A DNA stretch of 14,866 bases, taken from assembly GCA_031119195.1 (NCBI GenBank), contig JAVHYG010000028.1:1-14866 (forward strand), read 5' to 3'. Below are positions 5,743 through 13,492 of the stretch, piece by piece. The notes below the pieces were generated by a model. The model saw only the letters and a program-made list of their open reading frames with translations. It did not search any database and was not told the DNA's origin. The DNA is from Rickettsiella sp. GTDB taxonomy: Bacteria; Pseudomonadota; Gammaproteobacteria; Diplorickettsiales; Diplorickettsiaceae. Made by a program: the position numbers and the translations under genes. Numbering within the stretch: the first letter of the stretch is position 1; every line of letters begins with the position of its first letter.

Positions 5743-7071
5743 ATGCTGATACTCGGATTAGGAAGTAATTTAGGCGATAGTTTAAATAATTTACGTCTTG
5801 CAGTACAGCTATTGCAAAAATTACAAGTTATTAAGCTGATTCAAATTTCACCTATTTATAGCTCATCTGCTCTTTTACCAATTTATGCACCCGTGGCCTG
5901 GAATAGGCCCTACTTAAATGTAGCACTTAATTGTCAATCTGACTTGTCGCCAATGGAACTTTTAGCCGCCGTTAAGCAAGTAGAAAAACAACTTGGACGA
6001 GAGGAGAGTCAGCGTTGGGCACCTCGGATTATTGATATTGATATTCTAGCTTGGGATAATTTGCGCATTGATGATGCGAGGTTGAGGATACCACATGCTG
6101 AATTAGAACGAAGACCATTTGCTTTGTGGCCATTGCTAGATTTGTTACCCGACTGGAAGCACCCACAACAGGAATTAAGTCATTTAGTTCAGCATTGGGG
6201 ATCGCGCTTTTCGGGCCAAGCTCCTTTCAATACACGCCAATTACCTCACCGTTTAGCAGGAAGTTGTTTAGTTGGCATAATAAATTTAACACCTGATTCT
6301 TTTTCAGATGGTGGTGAGTTTCTTAATGTTAATTATGCGCTTTCTCAAGCTGAAAAGTTAGTGCTTGAAGGGGCTGAAATTCTGGATATAGGAGCAGAAT
6401 CTACACGTCCCGGGGCAAAAACAATTATGCCGGACGAGGAATGGCAGCGTTTAGTACCTATTTTAAATGCATTGAAAGAACATAGAAAAGCTTGGCCTAT
6501 TAAAGCAAAGTTGAGTGTAGATACTCGCAATTACCAGGTGGCAGAAAAGGCCATTGATTTAGGCATTGATTGGATTAATGATGTCAGTGGTTTTATAGAT
6601 ACTAAAATGCGTAAAGTAGCTGCTGAGAATGATGTAATGTGCGTGGTAATGCATAATTTAGGTATACCAGCTAATAAAGAAATTATATTACCTTCGTACC
6701 CAAATATCTGTACACAAATTTTAGATTGGGCTGAGCAACGATTTGATGAATTAATATCAGCTGGTATAAATCCCAAACAATTTATTTTTGATATAGGGAT
6801 TGGTTTTGGAAAAACTGCTCATCAATCTGCTTTTTTATTAAAAAATATTAAGCAGTTTCAAAGTTTAAAGTTTCCATTATTAGTAGGTCATTCTCGTAAG
6901 TCTTTTTTAAATTTAGTTACTGATAAATCTTATGGAGAAAGAGATTTTGAGACAGCACTTTTATCTTATCAACTAACATTGCAAGGGGTAGATTATCTTC
7001 GAGTACATAATGTAGGAATAAGTGCTAAGGCTTTAAATTGTGCACATTATATAAAGGAGACGAGTTTATAA
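5743..7071 (+). CDS. folKP: Bifunctional HPPK-DHPS (FolKP) of folate synthesis
   Basis: A single 442-residue chain joins two consecutive steps of dihydropteroate synthesis. Residues 1-150 are HPPK, which pyrophosphorylates 6-hydroxymethyl-dihydropterin with ATP: G-L-G-S-N-L-G-D at 5-12, R-W-A-P-R-I-I-D-I-D-I-L at 91-102, and R-I-P-H-A-E-L-E-R-R-P-F-A-L at 115-128. Residues 172-442 are DHPS, which adds p-aminobenzoate: I-I-N-L-T-P-D-S-F-S-D-G-G at 179-191, I-L-D-I-G-A-E-S-T-R-P-G at 213-224, S-V-D-T at 258-261, I-N-D-V-S-G at 278-283, G-I-G-F-G-K-T at 352-358, V-G-H-S-R-K-S-F at 381-388 and R-V-H-N-V at 420-424. The usual D-P-G-I-G-F is D-I-G-I-G-F here. Fused folKP genes are known in other bacteria; folB is not attached. 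Its product pathway supplies tetrahydrofolate to the GcvT reaction. The ribosome binding site is weak; the start fits the family. Confidence 0.95.
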   Translation: MLILGLGSNLGDSLNNLRLAVQLLQKLQVIKLIQISPIYSSSALLPIYAPVAWNRPYLNVALNCQSDLSPMELLAAVKQVEKQLGREESQRWAPRIIDIDILAWDNLRIDDARLRIPHAELERRPFALWPLLDLLPDWKHPQQELSHLVQHWGSRFSGQAPFNTRQLPHRLAGSCLVGIINLTPDSFSDGGEFLNVNYALSQAEKLVLEGAEILDIGAESTRPGAKTIMPDEEWQRLVPILNALKEHRKAWPIKAKLSVDTRNYQVAEKAIDLGIDWINDVSGFIDTKMRKVAAENDVMCVVMHNLGIPANKEIILPSYPNICTQILDWAEQRFDELISAGINPKQFIFDIGIGFGKTAHQSAFLLKNIKQFQSLKFPLLVGHSRKSFLNLVTDKSYGERDFETALLSYQLTLQGVDYLRVHNVGISAKALNCAHYIKETSL

Positions 7072-7176
7072 ATATATATAATTACTATTCACTGTTAAAA
7101 AATTTCAAATTAGCAGTTTCTAATTCTCAGTCTTTCTTTTTTAAGAGATAATAAAGGTATTTCATTTGGTCTGCTT

Positions 7177-7943
7177 CTAGCATTTTATAAATAGCAGTAT
7201 CTTTAATCGCGGCGAATCACGTATTGCAGGACGAAATAGAATAGGAAATACAGATGTGATTTGCGTGTCACGTGTTTCTGAAATTTGCTTTAAAGCATTT
7301 AATACTTGCAGAGTGATTTCTTGTTGTTTGATGAGATCTAATCCGGATTTAGTGATAGCTGTATCTAGGCTTTTAATACCTAAAGAACGCCGTAAGTCGC
7401 AAAAAGCGAAGTAACCGTTGGGTCGAAGTATTCGACTAACTTCCTTAAGGAAGTTAGTCATAGAAGGATAGCAATGAGAGTACTCAACATTAATAATGAC
7501 ATCCGTACTCGCATTAGCAACAGGAAGTAACTCTGCATAACCTTGCACCCAGCTAGTATTTTTAAATTGGAAATGAGTTTTGCACCAATTGATGGCTGAG
7601 TCAGATACAATACCAATAAAAGAACGAGGTTTTTTATAGCGTACTAGGAAGCACCGCCACCGCCTCGTCCACAACCAACTTCTATAATATCTTTGTCTTG
7701 TAGAGAAATATCGTTAACAACGAAATCATAAAGCTGAATAAATAAGCGGTGTGGTTCATCTGTAGGTTCTAGGAGTAAAAATTTATCATCTGTATTTAGA
7801 TAACCATAGTTCATGAATACGAAATTACCTAATTTGTCTCTAGATACAATTTTATTATATATCCAGCGCCATAACTTTTGTCGTAAACGTGATGAAATGT
7901 CAGTTAATCTTATAAACAATAATGCAATCCAGTTAGCTTTCAT
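7177..7943 (-). pseudogene. SAM-dependent methyltransferase, one frameshift
   Basis: The upstream frame starts at an ATG at 7943, has a hydrophobic/basic N-terminus (MKANWIALLFIRLTD), the motif F-L-L-L-E-P-T-D-E-P-H-R-L-F-I-Q-L-Y-D and the class I methyltransferase motif I, D-I-I-E-V-G-C-G-R-G-G-G, and stops at 7644. The second frame continues to a stop at 7177 with the rest of a class I fold: R-Y-K-K-P-R-S-F-I-G-I-V-S-D-S-A-I, then S-W-V-Q-G-Y-A-E-L-L-P-V-A, then S-R-I-L-R-P-N-G-Y-F-A-F-C-D-L-R. Adding one base at about 7644-7646 turns the TAG into a tyrosine codon and rejoins the frames (A-S-Y-V-R-Y-K-K-P), giving about 255 residues. Substrate unknown; the family resembles small-molecule or lipid methyltransferases. 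It lies 41 nt behind gcvPB and may be cotranscribed. Either an inactive gene or a sequencing error. Confidence 0.75.
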
Positions 7944-7984
7944 TTTATTTTTTATTTAAGCTTTTTAGAGAAAAGCAATTGAAT

Positions 7985-9436
7985 TTAACTCCATGTTAAA
8001 TCCAGCGCTCGAGCAGCTTTAACATCATCTAAGCGTTTTAGTGGTAAATGGTATGGAGCGTTACGTAATATTTCAGAGTTTTCTTTAACCTCTTGTAAGA
8101 TAGTTTCCATCGCTAAAATAAAAGCATCTAATTCTTGTTTTGCTTCCGTTTCAGTAGGTTCAATTAATAAACATTCTGGAACAAGTAAAGGAAAATAGGT
8201 AGTGGGTGCATGAAAACCAAAATCGAGTAGCCGTTTTCCAATATCCGTGGCGGTTATATTATAGTCTTCCTTAAGTTTCTTTACAGTTAATATAAATTCA
8301 TGGCTCGCACGACGTTGTGGGAATGCTGGCATATAGCCGATTGTTTTGAGTCTTGCTAATAAATAGTTGGCATTTAAGGTTGCGAATTTTGAAACACGTT
8401 TTAATCCCTCACAACCGAGTAAGCGGGCATAGAAATAGGCGCGAAGTAGAATGCCTGTGTTACCCATGAAAGTAGATAAGCGACCAATAGTTTGTGGTCT
8501 ATCGTTTGCATCTAGCCAACGGTACTGATTATTCTCATAGACAACCGTTGGTATGGGTAAAAAAGGTAGTAGACGCTCTCCAACGGCAACGGGACCTGAA
8601 CCAGGCCCGCCACCGCCATGAGGTGTGGCAAAGGTTTTATGTAGATTGAGATGCATGACATCAAACCCCATATCACCAGGTCTAACTTTACCTAAAATCG
8701 CATTGAGATTTGCACCATCGTAGTAAAGTAAACCACCGGCGTCATGAATTGTTTTAGCAATTTCTCCAATCTGGGTTTCAAATACACCTAAAGTTGAAGG
8801 GTTGGTTAACATAATGCCTGCAGTTTGTGGACCTACAGCGGCTTTTAATGCTTCTAAATCAACATCACCTGTTTCTTTATCGGTTGGTATTTCCCGGACG
8901 TTGTAACCGCACATAACCGCAGAAGCAGGGTTTGTTCCATGGGCTGCATCCGGAATAAGAAACTCAGTGCGTGAGATGTTACCTTGGGATGCATGGTAAG
9001 CCTTGATCATAGCAACGCCAGCAAATTCGCCTTGCCCACCCGCCATTGGTGTTAAAGAAACACCGTGCATACCAGTAACTTCTTTTAAGATTTCTTGAAA
9101 CTCGAACAAGCAGCGTAAAGTTGCTTGACAATCTTCTACAGGTGTTAAGGGATGTTGGTTTAGAAATACAGGCAATGAAGCTAAACGATGTACACCACGT
9201 GGATTATATTTCATCGTACAAGAACCCAATGGATAAAAATGGGTATCAATGGAGAAGTTTTTTTGCGATAAACGTGTGAAGTGACGTACGACTTGTAATT
9301 CTGAAACCTGCGGGAGTAAAGGTTCTGTTTTTCGTAGTAAATCTACAGGGATCGTAGAAAGAGTGGCAACAGAACTATTTTCTGGAATTTGTGCTTTAGC
9401 TGTGCGGCCTAGTTGGCTAAGTTCAAAAATAAGCAT
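7985..9436 (-). CDS. gcvPB: Glycine dehydrogenase (decarboxylating) subunit 2, P-protein C-terminal half
   Basis: This 483-residue protein is the pyridoxal-phosphate-binding half of the two-subunit P-protein, which decarboxylates glycine and passes the aminomethyl group to lipoyl-GcvH. Key motifs are F-Y-P-L-G-S-C-T-M-K-Y-N-P-R at 67-80, T-P-M-A-G-G-Q-G-E at 129-137, A-A-H-G-T-N-P-A-S-A at 164-173, Y-Y-D-G-A-N-L-N-A at 238-246, and L-N-L-H-K-T-F-A-T-P-H-G-G-G-G-P-G at 263-279, where K267 is the expected Schiff-base lysine. Length is usual for the subunit. It starts 14 nt after gcvPA ends; no clear Shine-Dalgarno is seen, suggesting coupling to its neighbour. It is the last complete gene of the glycine cleavage cluster. 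Identity is certain. Confidence 0.97.
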   Translation of the reverse strand: MLIFELSQLGRTAKAQIPENSSVATLSTIPVDLLRKTEPLLPQVSELQVVRHFTRLSQKNFSIDTHFYPLGSCTMKYNPRGVHRLASLPVFLNQHPLTPVEDCQATLRCLFEFQEILKEVTGMHGVSLTPMAGGQGEFAGVAMIKAYHASQGNISRTEFLIPDAAHGTNPASAVMCGYNVREIPTDKETGDVDLEALKAAVGPQTAGIMLTNPSTLGVFETQIGEIAKTIHDAGGLLYYDGANLNAILGKVRPGDMGFDVMHLNLHKTFATPHGGGGPGSGPVAVGERLLPFLPIPTVVYENNQYRWLDANDRPQTIGRLSTFMGNTGILLRAYFYARLLGCEGLKRVSKFATLNANYLLARLKTIGYMPAFPQRRASHEFILTVKKLKEDYNITATDIGKRLLDFGFHAPTTYFPLLVPECLLIEPTETEAKQELDAFILAMETILQEVKENSEILRNAPYHLPLKRLDDVKAARALDLTWS

Positions 9437-9450
9437 AACTTTTAGAAATA

Positions 9451-10809
9451 TTAATTTAATATGTGTGAAAGTTGTTGTTGATAAAAATCTAAGTCTTGTT
9501 GTGTTTTGGTTTCAGTGGCACAGACTAACATTGTGTTGCCTAATTCGGGATAAAGTGACGATAAATCTAATCCACCTTGTATTTTAACTTTTGCTAGATC
9601 ATCTAATAAATTTTTAACAGGTTTTGGTAAACGAATAATGAACTCATGAAAAAAAGGAGAGTTAAAAACTAATTCAACACCTGGAAAGCTAGTTAATTTT
9701 ACTGCTAGTTGTTGCGCATTCTGATGAGAAAGCTGCGCTACTTGTTTTAAGCCGGTAGGACCTAGTAAACTCATATAAATCGTAGCAGCAGTGACGAGAA
9801 GTCCCTGGTTGGTGCAAATATTTGATGTAGCTTTGGCACGACGAATATGTTGTTCGCGTGCTTGTAAGGTAAGTGTAAATCCATTTTTACCCATTTTATC
9901 GACAGTACGACCGACAATTCTACCTGGCATTTGCCTTACCCATTCTTTTTTACAACATATAAAGCCAAAATAAGGTCCTCCACCTGCCAGCGGTATTCCT
10001 AACGGTTGACCTTCGCCGCAAACTATATCCGCACCTTTTTCTCCCCATTGACCTGGTTCTTTAAGTAAACCTAAAGCAATGGGATTGGTGACGGCAATGA
10101 CAAAAATTTTGTGTTCATGTGCCCAGTCAGTTAATTGGTCAACCGTTTCTAAGGAACCGAAAAAATTAGGTTGTTGAATAACTAAAGCGCAGATATCTTG
10201 TTGACTCCAGGTATCTAGTGTGGAAAGAAGGGTGTTTCCTCGTTGTTTACAGTAAGGAACATCGATTAATTCGATATTTTGCTGTGTCACAATCGATTGT
10301 ATCGTGTGGTGGTAAAAAGGATGTAAAGTCTTTGGAATTAAAATTCGTGGAGATTGACTTTGTTTGTTGGCTCTTACTGCCATTAAAATGGCTTCTGCTA
10401 ATGCCGAGGACCCGTCGTAAAGCGATGCATTAGCGTAATCCATACCCGTAAGACTTGCCATCATAGTTTGATATTCATAGATGAGCTGTAAAGTCCCTTG
10501 ACTGGCTTCCGCTTGATAAGGTGTATAAGCCGTCATAAATTCACCACGACTCGTTATATCCCAAACGGCTGCTGGAATATGATGTTCATAAGCACCGGCA
10601 CCTATGAAACAAAGTCCTTGTTTATTTTCTTGCGCACGTGCTTGAATAACACGTGATAGTTCCATCTCGGTTAATCCAGAAGGAATATTTTTTAGTGCTG
10701 TATTTTGCAGAGAAGAGGGAATCTCATCAAAAAGATCATCTATTGTGTGTACGCCGATCGTTGCCAGCATTTCTTGTATTTCGACGTCACTGTGCGGAAT
10801 AAATGGCAT
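9451..10809 (-). CDS. gcvPA: Glycine dehydrogenase (decarboxylating) subunit 1, P-protein N-terminal half
   Basis: The product is the non-PLP half of the two-subunit P-protein; with GcvPB it forms the glycine decarboxylase of the cleavage complex. Family motifs: M-P-F-I-P-H-S at the N-terminus, F-I-G-A-G-A-Y-E-H-H-I-P, Y-T-P-Y-Q-A-E-A-S-Q-G-T-L-Q, L-Y-D-G-S-S-A-L-A-E-A, and G-E-G-Q-P-L-G-I-P-L-A-G-G-G-P-Y-F-G. I chose the ATG at 10809, giving 452 residues, because it matches the family start; the frame also allows a TTG at 10824 (five residues longer) that would overlap gcvH. With the ATG the gene begins one base after the gcvH stop codon, a layout suited to translational coupling, which also explains the poor ribosome binding site. 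The protein appears intact. Confidence 0.95.
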   Translation of the reverse strand: MPFIPHSDVEIQEMLATIGVHTIDDLFDEIPSSLQNTALKNIPSGLTEMELSRVIQARAQENKQGLCFIGAGAYEHHIPAAVWDITSRGEFMTAYTPYQAEASQGTLQLIYEYQTMMASLTGMDYANASLYDGSSALAEAILMAVRANKQSQSPRILIPKTLHPFYHHTIQSIVTQQNIELIDVPYCKQRGNTLLSTLDTWSQQDICALVIQQPNFFGSLETVDQLTDWAHEHKIFVIAVTNPIALGLLKEPGQWGEKGADIVCGEGQPLGIPLAGGGPYFGFICCKKEWVRQMPGRIVGRTVDKMGKNGFTLTLQAREQHIRRAKATSNICTNQGLLVTAATIYMSLLGPTGLKQVAQLSHQNAQQLAVKLTSFPGVELVFNSPFFHEFIIRLPKPVKNLLDDLAKVKIQGGLDLSSLYPELGNTMLVCATETKTQQDLDFYQQQLSHILN

Positions 10810-10810
10810 A

Positions 10811-11203
10811 TTAATGGGTCTCAACAGAAAGTTGTTCGTATTGTTCAGCAGTTAATAAATCTTTTAATTCATTAGCGTCAGTTATTTTGATACGAAACAA
10901 CCAGCCTGCATTATATGAATCAGAATTAATGAGTTCGGGTGTTTCAGTTAATGCTAAATTGATTTCAGTAATTTCACCAGAAAGTGGTGCATAAACATCG
11001 GCAGCCGCTTTTACCGATTCTAATACGCAAATTTCATCACCCTTTTTTACCTTTTTTTTTAGTGCTGGAAGTTCAACAAATACGATATCTCCTAGGGATG
11101 CTTGTGCATGATCACTAATGCCTACGGTAGCAATATTATTTTCATCAACATGTACCCATTCATGAGTGTCGGCGAACCTCAATGCTTTTGATAGTTTATT
11201 CAT
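10811..11203 (-). CDS. gcvH: Glycine cleavage system H protein
   Basis: The 130-residue H protein carries the aminomethyl group on a lipoyl arm between the P, T and L proteins. The lipoylation site is plain: G-D-E-I-C-V-L-E-S-V-K-A-A-A-D at residues 55-69 with K65 as the modified lysine. The N-terminal H-E-W-V-H-V motif (14-19) and the C-terminal N-A-G-W-L-F-R-I (97-104) are typical, and the length is normal. The ATG has AGAGG about 10 nt upstream. It is followed almost at once by gcvPA. A 137-bp gap with inverted repeats and a weak promoter-like sequence separates it from gcvT, so its expression may be partly independent. The L protein (lipoamide dehydrogenase) is not in the window; it is usually shared with other complexes and encoded elsewhere. 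Confidence 0.97.
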   Translation of the reverse strand: MNKLSKALRFADTHEWVHVDENNIATVGISDHAQASLGDIVFVELPALKKKVKKGDEICVLESVKAAADVYAPLSGEITEINLALTETPELINSDSYNAGWLFRIKITDANELKDLLTAEQYEQLSVETH

Positions 11204-11237
11204 AAATTAAGCCTCTTTTTTTAATGAGTTATTCAAG

Positions 11238-11339
11238 GTATGTTGTCATTCGACACGATTCACATACCGTAAGGATAAGTATGCTCGTTATGATACTCAA
11301 AAAATTACGCTTTCTAAATTCTCACTCGTGACGACATAC
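11238..11339. repeat. Imperfect inverted repeat bounding the gcvT-gcvH gap
   Basis: GTATGTTGTCA (11238-11248) and TGACGACATAC (11329-11339) are inverted copies with one mismatch over 11 bp, enclosing about 102 bp that nearly fills the intergenic space. Inside the left end a second inverted repeat, GGTATGT (11237-11243) with ACATACC (11262-11268), can form a hairpin. The layout is like that of a small non-coding insertion element, or of a structured intergenic RNA; no coding capacity is seen. Confidence 0.45.
11272..11300 (-). promoter_or_regulatory. Weak promoter-like sequence upstream of gcvH
   Basis: On the minus strand TTGAGT (11295-11300) and TATCCT (11272-11277) are spaced by 17 nt. Each box matches the sigma-70 consensus at four of six positions. 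It would give gcvH-gcvPA-gcvPB a start independent of gcvT. Tentative. Confidence 0.3.
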
Positions 11340-11340
11340 T

Positions 11341-12429
11341 CTATTCAAACGCTTTTTTTCCTTTACGTACAAAAGGTGGTTTAATAATTTTTGCCCGGTA
11401 GGGTTTTGTTCCCATCATCACATCGCAGTAACTTTCATTATAAGACCAAGGTATTCTGGCAAAAGCAATAGAGCATTCTAAGCTAGGTGAATAACTTCCG
11501 CTGGTAATTTCTCCGTCTCCTTGAGCGGTTATTACTTTTTGATGGTTACGTAGTATACGACCTTTTTCTTCGAGTACTAAGCCGATGAGTTTACGTTGTG
11601 GGTCTTGCTGCCGCTCTTCTAAGATATGACGGCCTATGAAATCGCGAGTTAAGGGTTCCCAAGCAATCGTCCATGCCAAATTAGATTCTAAGGGGGTTGT
11701 CGTTGTATCCATGTCCGAACCATGGAGATTTAAACCGGCTTCTAAACGCAACGTGTCACGCGCGCCGAGTCCACAGGCTGAAATACCTTGTCCTTGTAAA
11801 TGTTGCCAAAAGGCTTCCGTTTGATGGTGGGGTAACATGACTTCATAGCCATCTTCACCCGTATAACCCGTTCGTGCGATGCACCAGCCATCTTGTTCCA
11901 CACAATGAAAGGGTTTCAAATCTTTAATGACAGACTGTTGTATTTCTGTAAAGGCCGTGTGGGATTTAGCTCTCGCATTGGGTCCTTGAATAGCAATAAT
12001 AGAAAGGTCATCCCGTTTTTTAATTGTCAGGTTCTGAAATGCTTTGGCTTGATGATGTAACCACGTTATATCTTGTATTCGGTTACTAGCGTTCACAACG
12101 AGTCGATAATGCTGTTCATAGAGCTGATAAACAATTAAATCATCAAGAATTCCTGCGTCGTCATTTAGGAGGCAGCTATAGAGTGCTTTACCGGGGGTTA
12201 ATCGTTGCGGATTATTTGCTAAGAGTTTACTTAAATAAGCTAACGCACTATCGCCGTTAATGTCGATGGCAAGCATGTGGGAAACGTCAAATATACCACT
12301 ATCTTTTCTTACACCATGATGCTCTTTTATTTGTGAAGAATAATGCAGGGGCATCTCCCATCCGGCAAAGTCTACTAACTTAGCCCCATCTTTTTGGTGT
12401 TGCTGATAAAGAATTGTTTTTTTCCCCAT
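11341..12429 (-). CDS. gcvT: Glycine cleavage system T protein (aminomethyltransferase)
   Basis: GcvT moves the one-carbon unit from aminomethyl-lipoyl GcvH to tetrahydrofolate, releasing ammonia and 5,10-methylene-tetrahydrofolate. Motifs: V-D-F-A-G-W-E-M-P-L-H-Y near the N-terminus, F-D-V-S-H-M, G-I-L-D-D-L-I-V-Y with the catalytic aspartate, V-V-N-A-S-N, A-R-T-G-Y-T-G-E-D-G-Y-E, and L-G-A-R-D-T-L-R-L-E-A-G-L-N-L-H-G. The frame is open from an ATG at 12480 (379 residues), but I place the start at the ATG at 12429 (362 residues), where MGKKTILYQQH aligns with the normal GcvT N-terminus; the predicted transcription start near 12492 would leave only 12 nt before the upstream ATG. Ribosome binding sites are weak at both. 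It is first of the gcv genes. Confidence 0.95.
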   Translation of the reverse strand: MGKKTILYQQHQKDGAKLVDFAGWEMPLHYSSQIKEHHGVRKDSGIFDVSHMLAIDINGDSALAYLSKLLANNPQRLTPGKALYSCLLNDDAGILDDLIVYQLYEQHYRLVVNASNRIQDITWLHHQAKAFQNLTIKKRDDLSIIAIQGPNARAKSHTAFTEIQQSVIKDLKPFHCVEQDGWCIARTGYTGEDGYEVMLPHHQTEAFWQHLQGQGISACGLGARDTLRLEAGLNLHGSDMDTTTTPLESNLAWTIAWEPLTRDFIGRHILEERQQDPQRKLIGLVLEEKGRILRNHQKVITAQGDGEITSGSYSPSLECSIAFARIPWSYNESYCDVMMGTKPYRAKIIKPPFVRKGKKAFE

Positions 12430-12498
12430 AGTCACAATGTCCAGAATATATGAGTTTGCTAGGGCGCTTTGTTTTGGCATCTCGCTAAATGACGCTAG

Positions 12499-12527
12499 AT
12501 TATAACTGAGAGCTTACACTTAAGAAA
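12499..12527 (-). promoter_or_regulatory. Promoter of the gcv cluster
   Basis: A perfect TATAAT (complement of 12499-12504) lies 17 nt after TTTCTT (12522-12527) on the minus strand. Transcription would start near 12492. The 80-bp gap between the glycosyltransferase gene and gcvT is too short for, and does not resemble, a tandem glycine riboswitch. Confidence 0.5.
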
Positions 12528-12560
12528 GTCGCTTCTAATTTTGTGTCTAGCAATACTCTC

Positions 12561-13478
12561 TTACTGCGGGAGACGATTCAGCAGAATTGATTTTAACGAT
12601 CTAAATTCAAATTTAAGGAAAACTTCCCATATTTTAGGATAATACCAACATCTTTTGAGAATACTACGGACTAGTTTTCTGGCTAATTGTTTTTTACCTA
12701 TTAGATAATAATCGCCGCAAAGCTTAGTATAGTAGTATAACCATAAGTAGATATGTTGATTTATAAATTTATCGTGGTTAAACAAAAAAAGTTCCAGACT
12801 TTTTATTCGGGTTTTGTTATCAATTGAACGACTTAAGCTAGCGTGTGCATGGATATGGATGTTGATTAAAACCTTGGGAATGGCTGCGTAATCCATTCCT
12901 GCGGCTAGCATACGTAAAACAAGATCTAAATCTTCTGCAAAATTGAGTTCGGAATTAAAAAAACCGGCACGCTCAAAGCACAGACGATGATAGACAAGTC
13001 CAACATAGGCCATTTTAGTTATAAACAATAGATTTTTATCTTTATCTAAGTCCCATATTTCTGTCTTTATTTTTTCTTTGCCATTAGCTAGGTTATTTAT
13101 AGTGAATATGTTTGCTATTCCGACCCGAATAAAACCAATAAAGGCTTGTTGTTTTTTTTCTAAGAAGTGGCAGATTTCTTTTAAAAAATCACGTAGGTAC
13201 TCGTCATCGACGTCTAAGAAACAGAGATAGATTGCTATGGCATAATGAATGCCAGTATTTCGTGCAGTCGATACACCTTGATTTTTTGGTTGTTGGATAT
13301 AAATGATACGTTCATCTGAAAATTCTTCTACAAGGTGTTGGGTATTATCAGTCGAATAGTCATCGATAATAATCAATTCAAAGTTAGTAAAGGTTTGTTG
13401 TAAAACACTACGAATAGCGCGCTGTAAAAAATGACTGCGGTTATAAGTGGTTAAAATGATAGAGAATAATGGTCGCAT
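12561..13478 (-). CDS. Family 2 glycosyltransferase, copy 1
   Basis: This 305-residue protein is a GT-A fold family 2 glycosyltransferase, which transfers a sugar from a nucleotide-sugar donor. It opens with F-S-I-I-L-T-T-Y-N-R-S (5-15), then F-E-L-I-I-I-D-D-Y-S-T-D (33-44), V-S-T-A-R-N-T-G-I (69-77), the metal-binding L-D-V-D-D-E (88-93) and the later A-E-D-L-D-L-V-L-R (181-189) acidic motif of the catalytic base. There are no membrane segments, so it acts in the cytoplasm, probably on lipopolysaccharide or another surface glycan. It is a close paralog of the next gene, but the segment before the DXD motif has diverged (HYAIAIYLCFLDV instead of QQAKGEYICFLDD), which might weaken activity or alter donor choice. 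It follows the upstream copy after 14 nt, with no clear Shine-Dalgarno. Confidence 0.92.
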   Translation of the reverse strand: MRPLFSIILTTYNRSHFLQRAIRSVLQQTFTNFELIIIDDYSTDNTQHLVEEFSDERIIYIQQPKNQGVSTARNTGIHYAIAIYLCFLDVDDEYLRDFLKEICHFLEKKQQAFIGFIRVGIANIFTINNLANGKEKIKTEIWDLDKDKNLLFITKMAYVGLVYHRLCFERAGFFNSELNFAEDLDLVLRMLAAGMDYAAIPKVLINIHIHAHASLSRSIDNKTRIKSLELFLFNHDKFINQHIYLWLYYYTKLCGDYYLIGKKQLARKLVRSILKRCWYYPKIWEVFLKFEFRSLKSILLNRLPQ

Positions 13479-13492
13479 CTTGAATAAAATAA

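Noticed and set aside
7951..7975. Intrinsic terminator behind gcvPB (GCTTTT / AAAAGC stem)
   Set aside because: The stem is AT-rich and not followed by a T-run on the minus strand, so it is not convincing.
10810..10824. TTG start giving GcvPA five extra residues
   Set aside because: The ATG at 10809 matches the family N-terminus and sits one base after the gcvH stop; the TTG lies within gcvH and has no better ribosome binding site.
12481..12560. Glycine riboswitch upstream of gcvT
   Set aside because: The gap is only 80 bp, is mostly taken by the promoter, and shows no tandem aptamer-like conserved core. The 137-bp gcvT-gcvH gap does not resemble one either.
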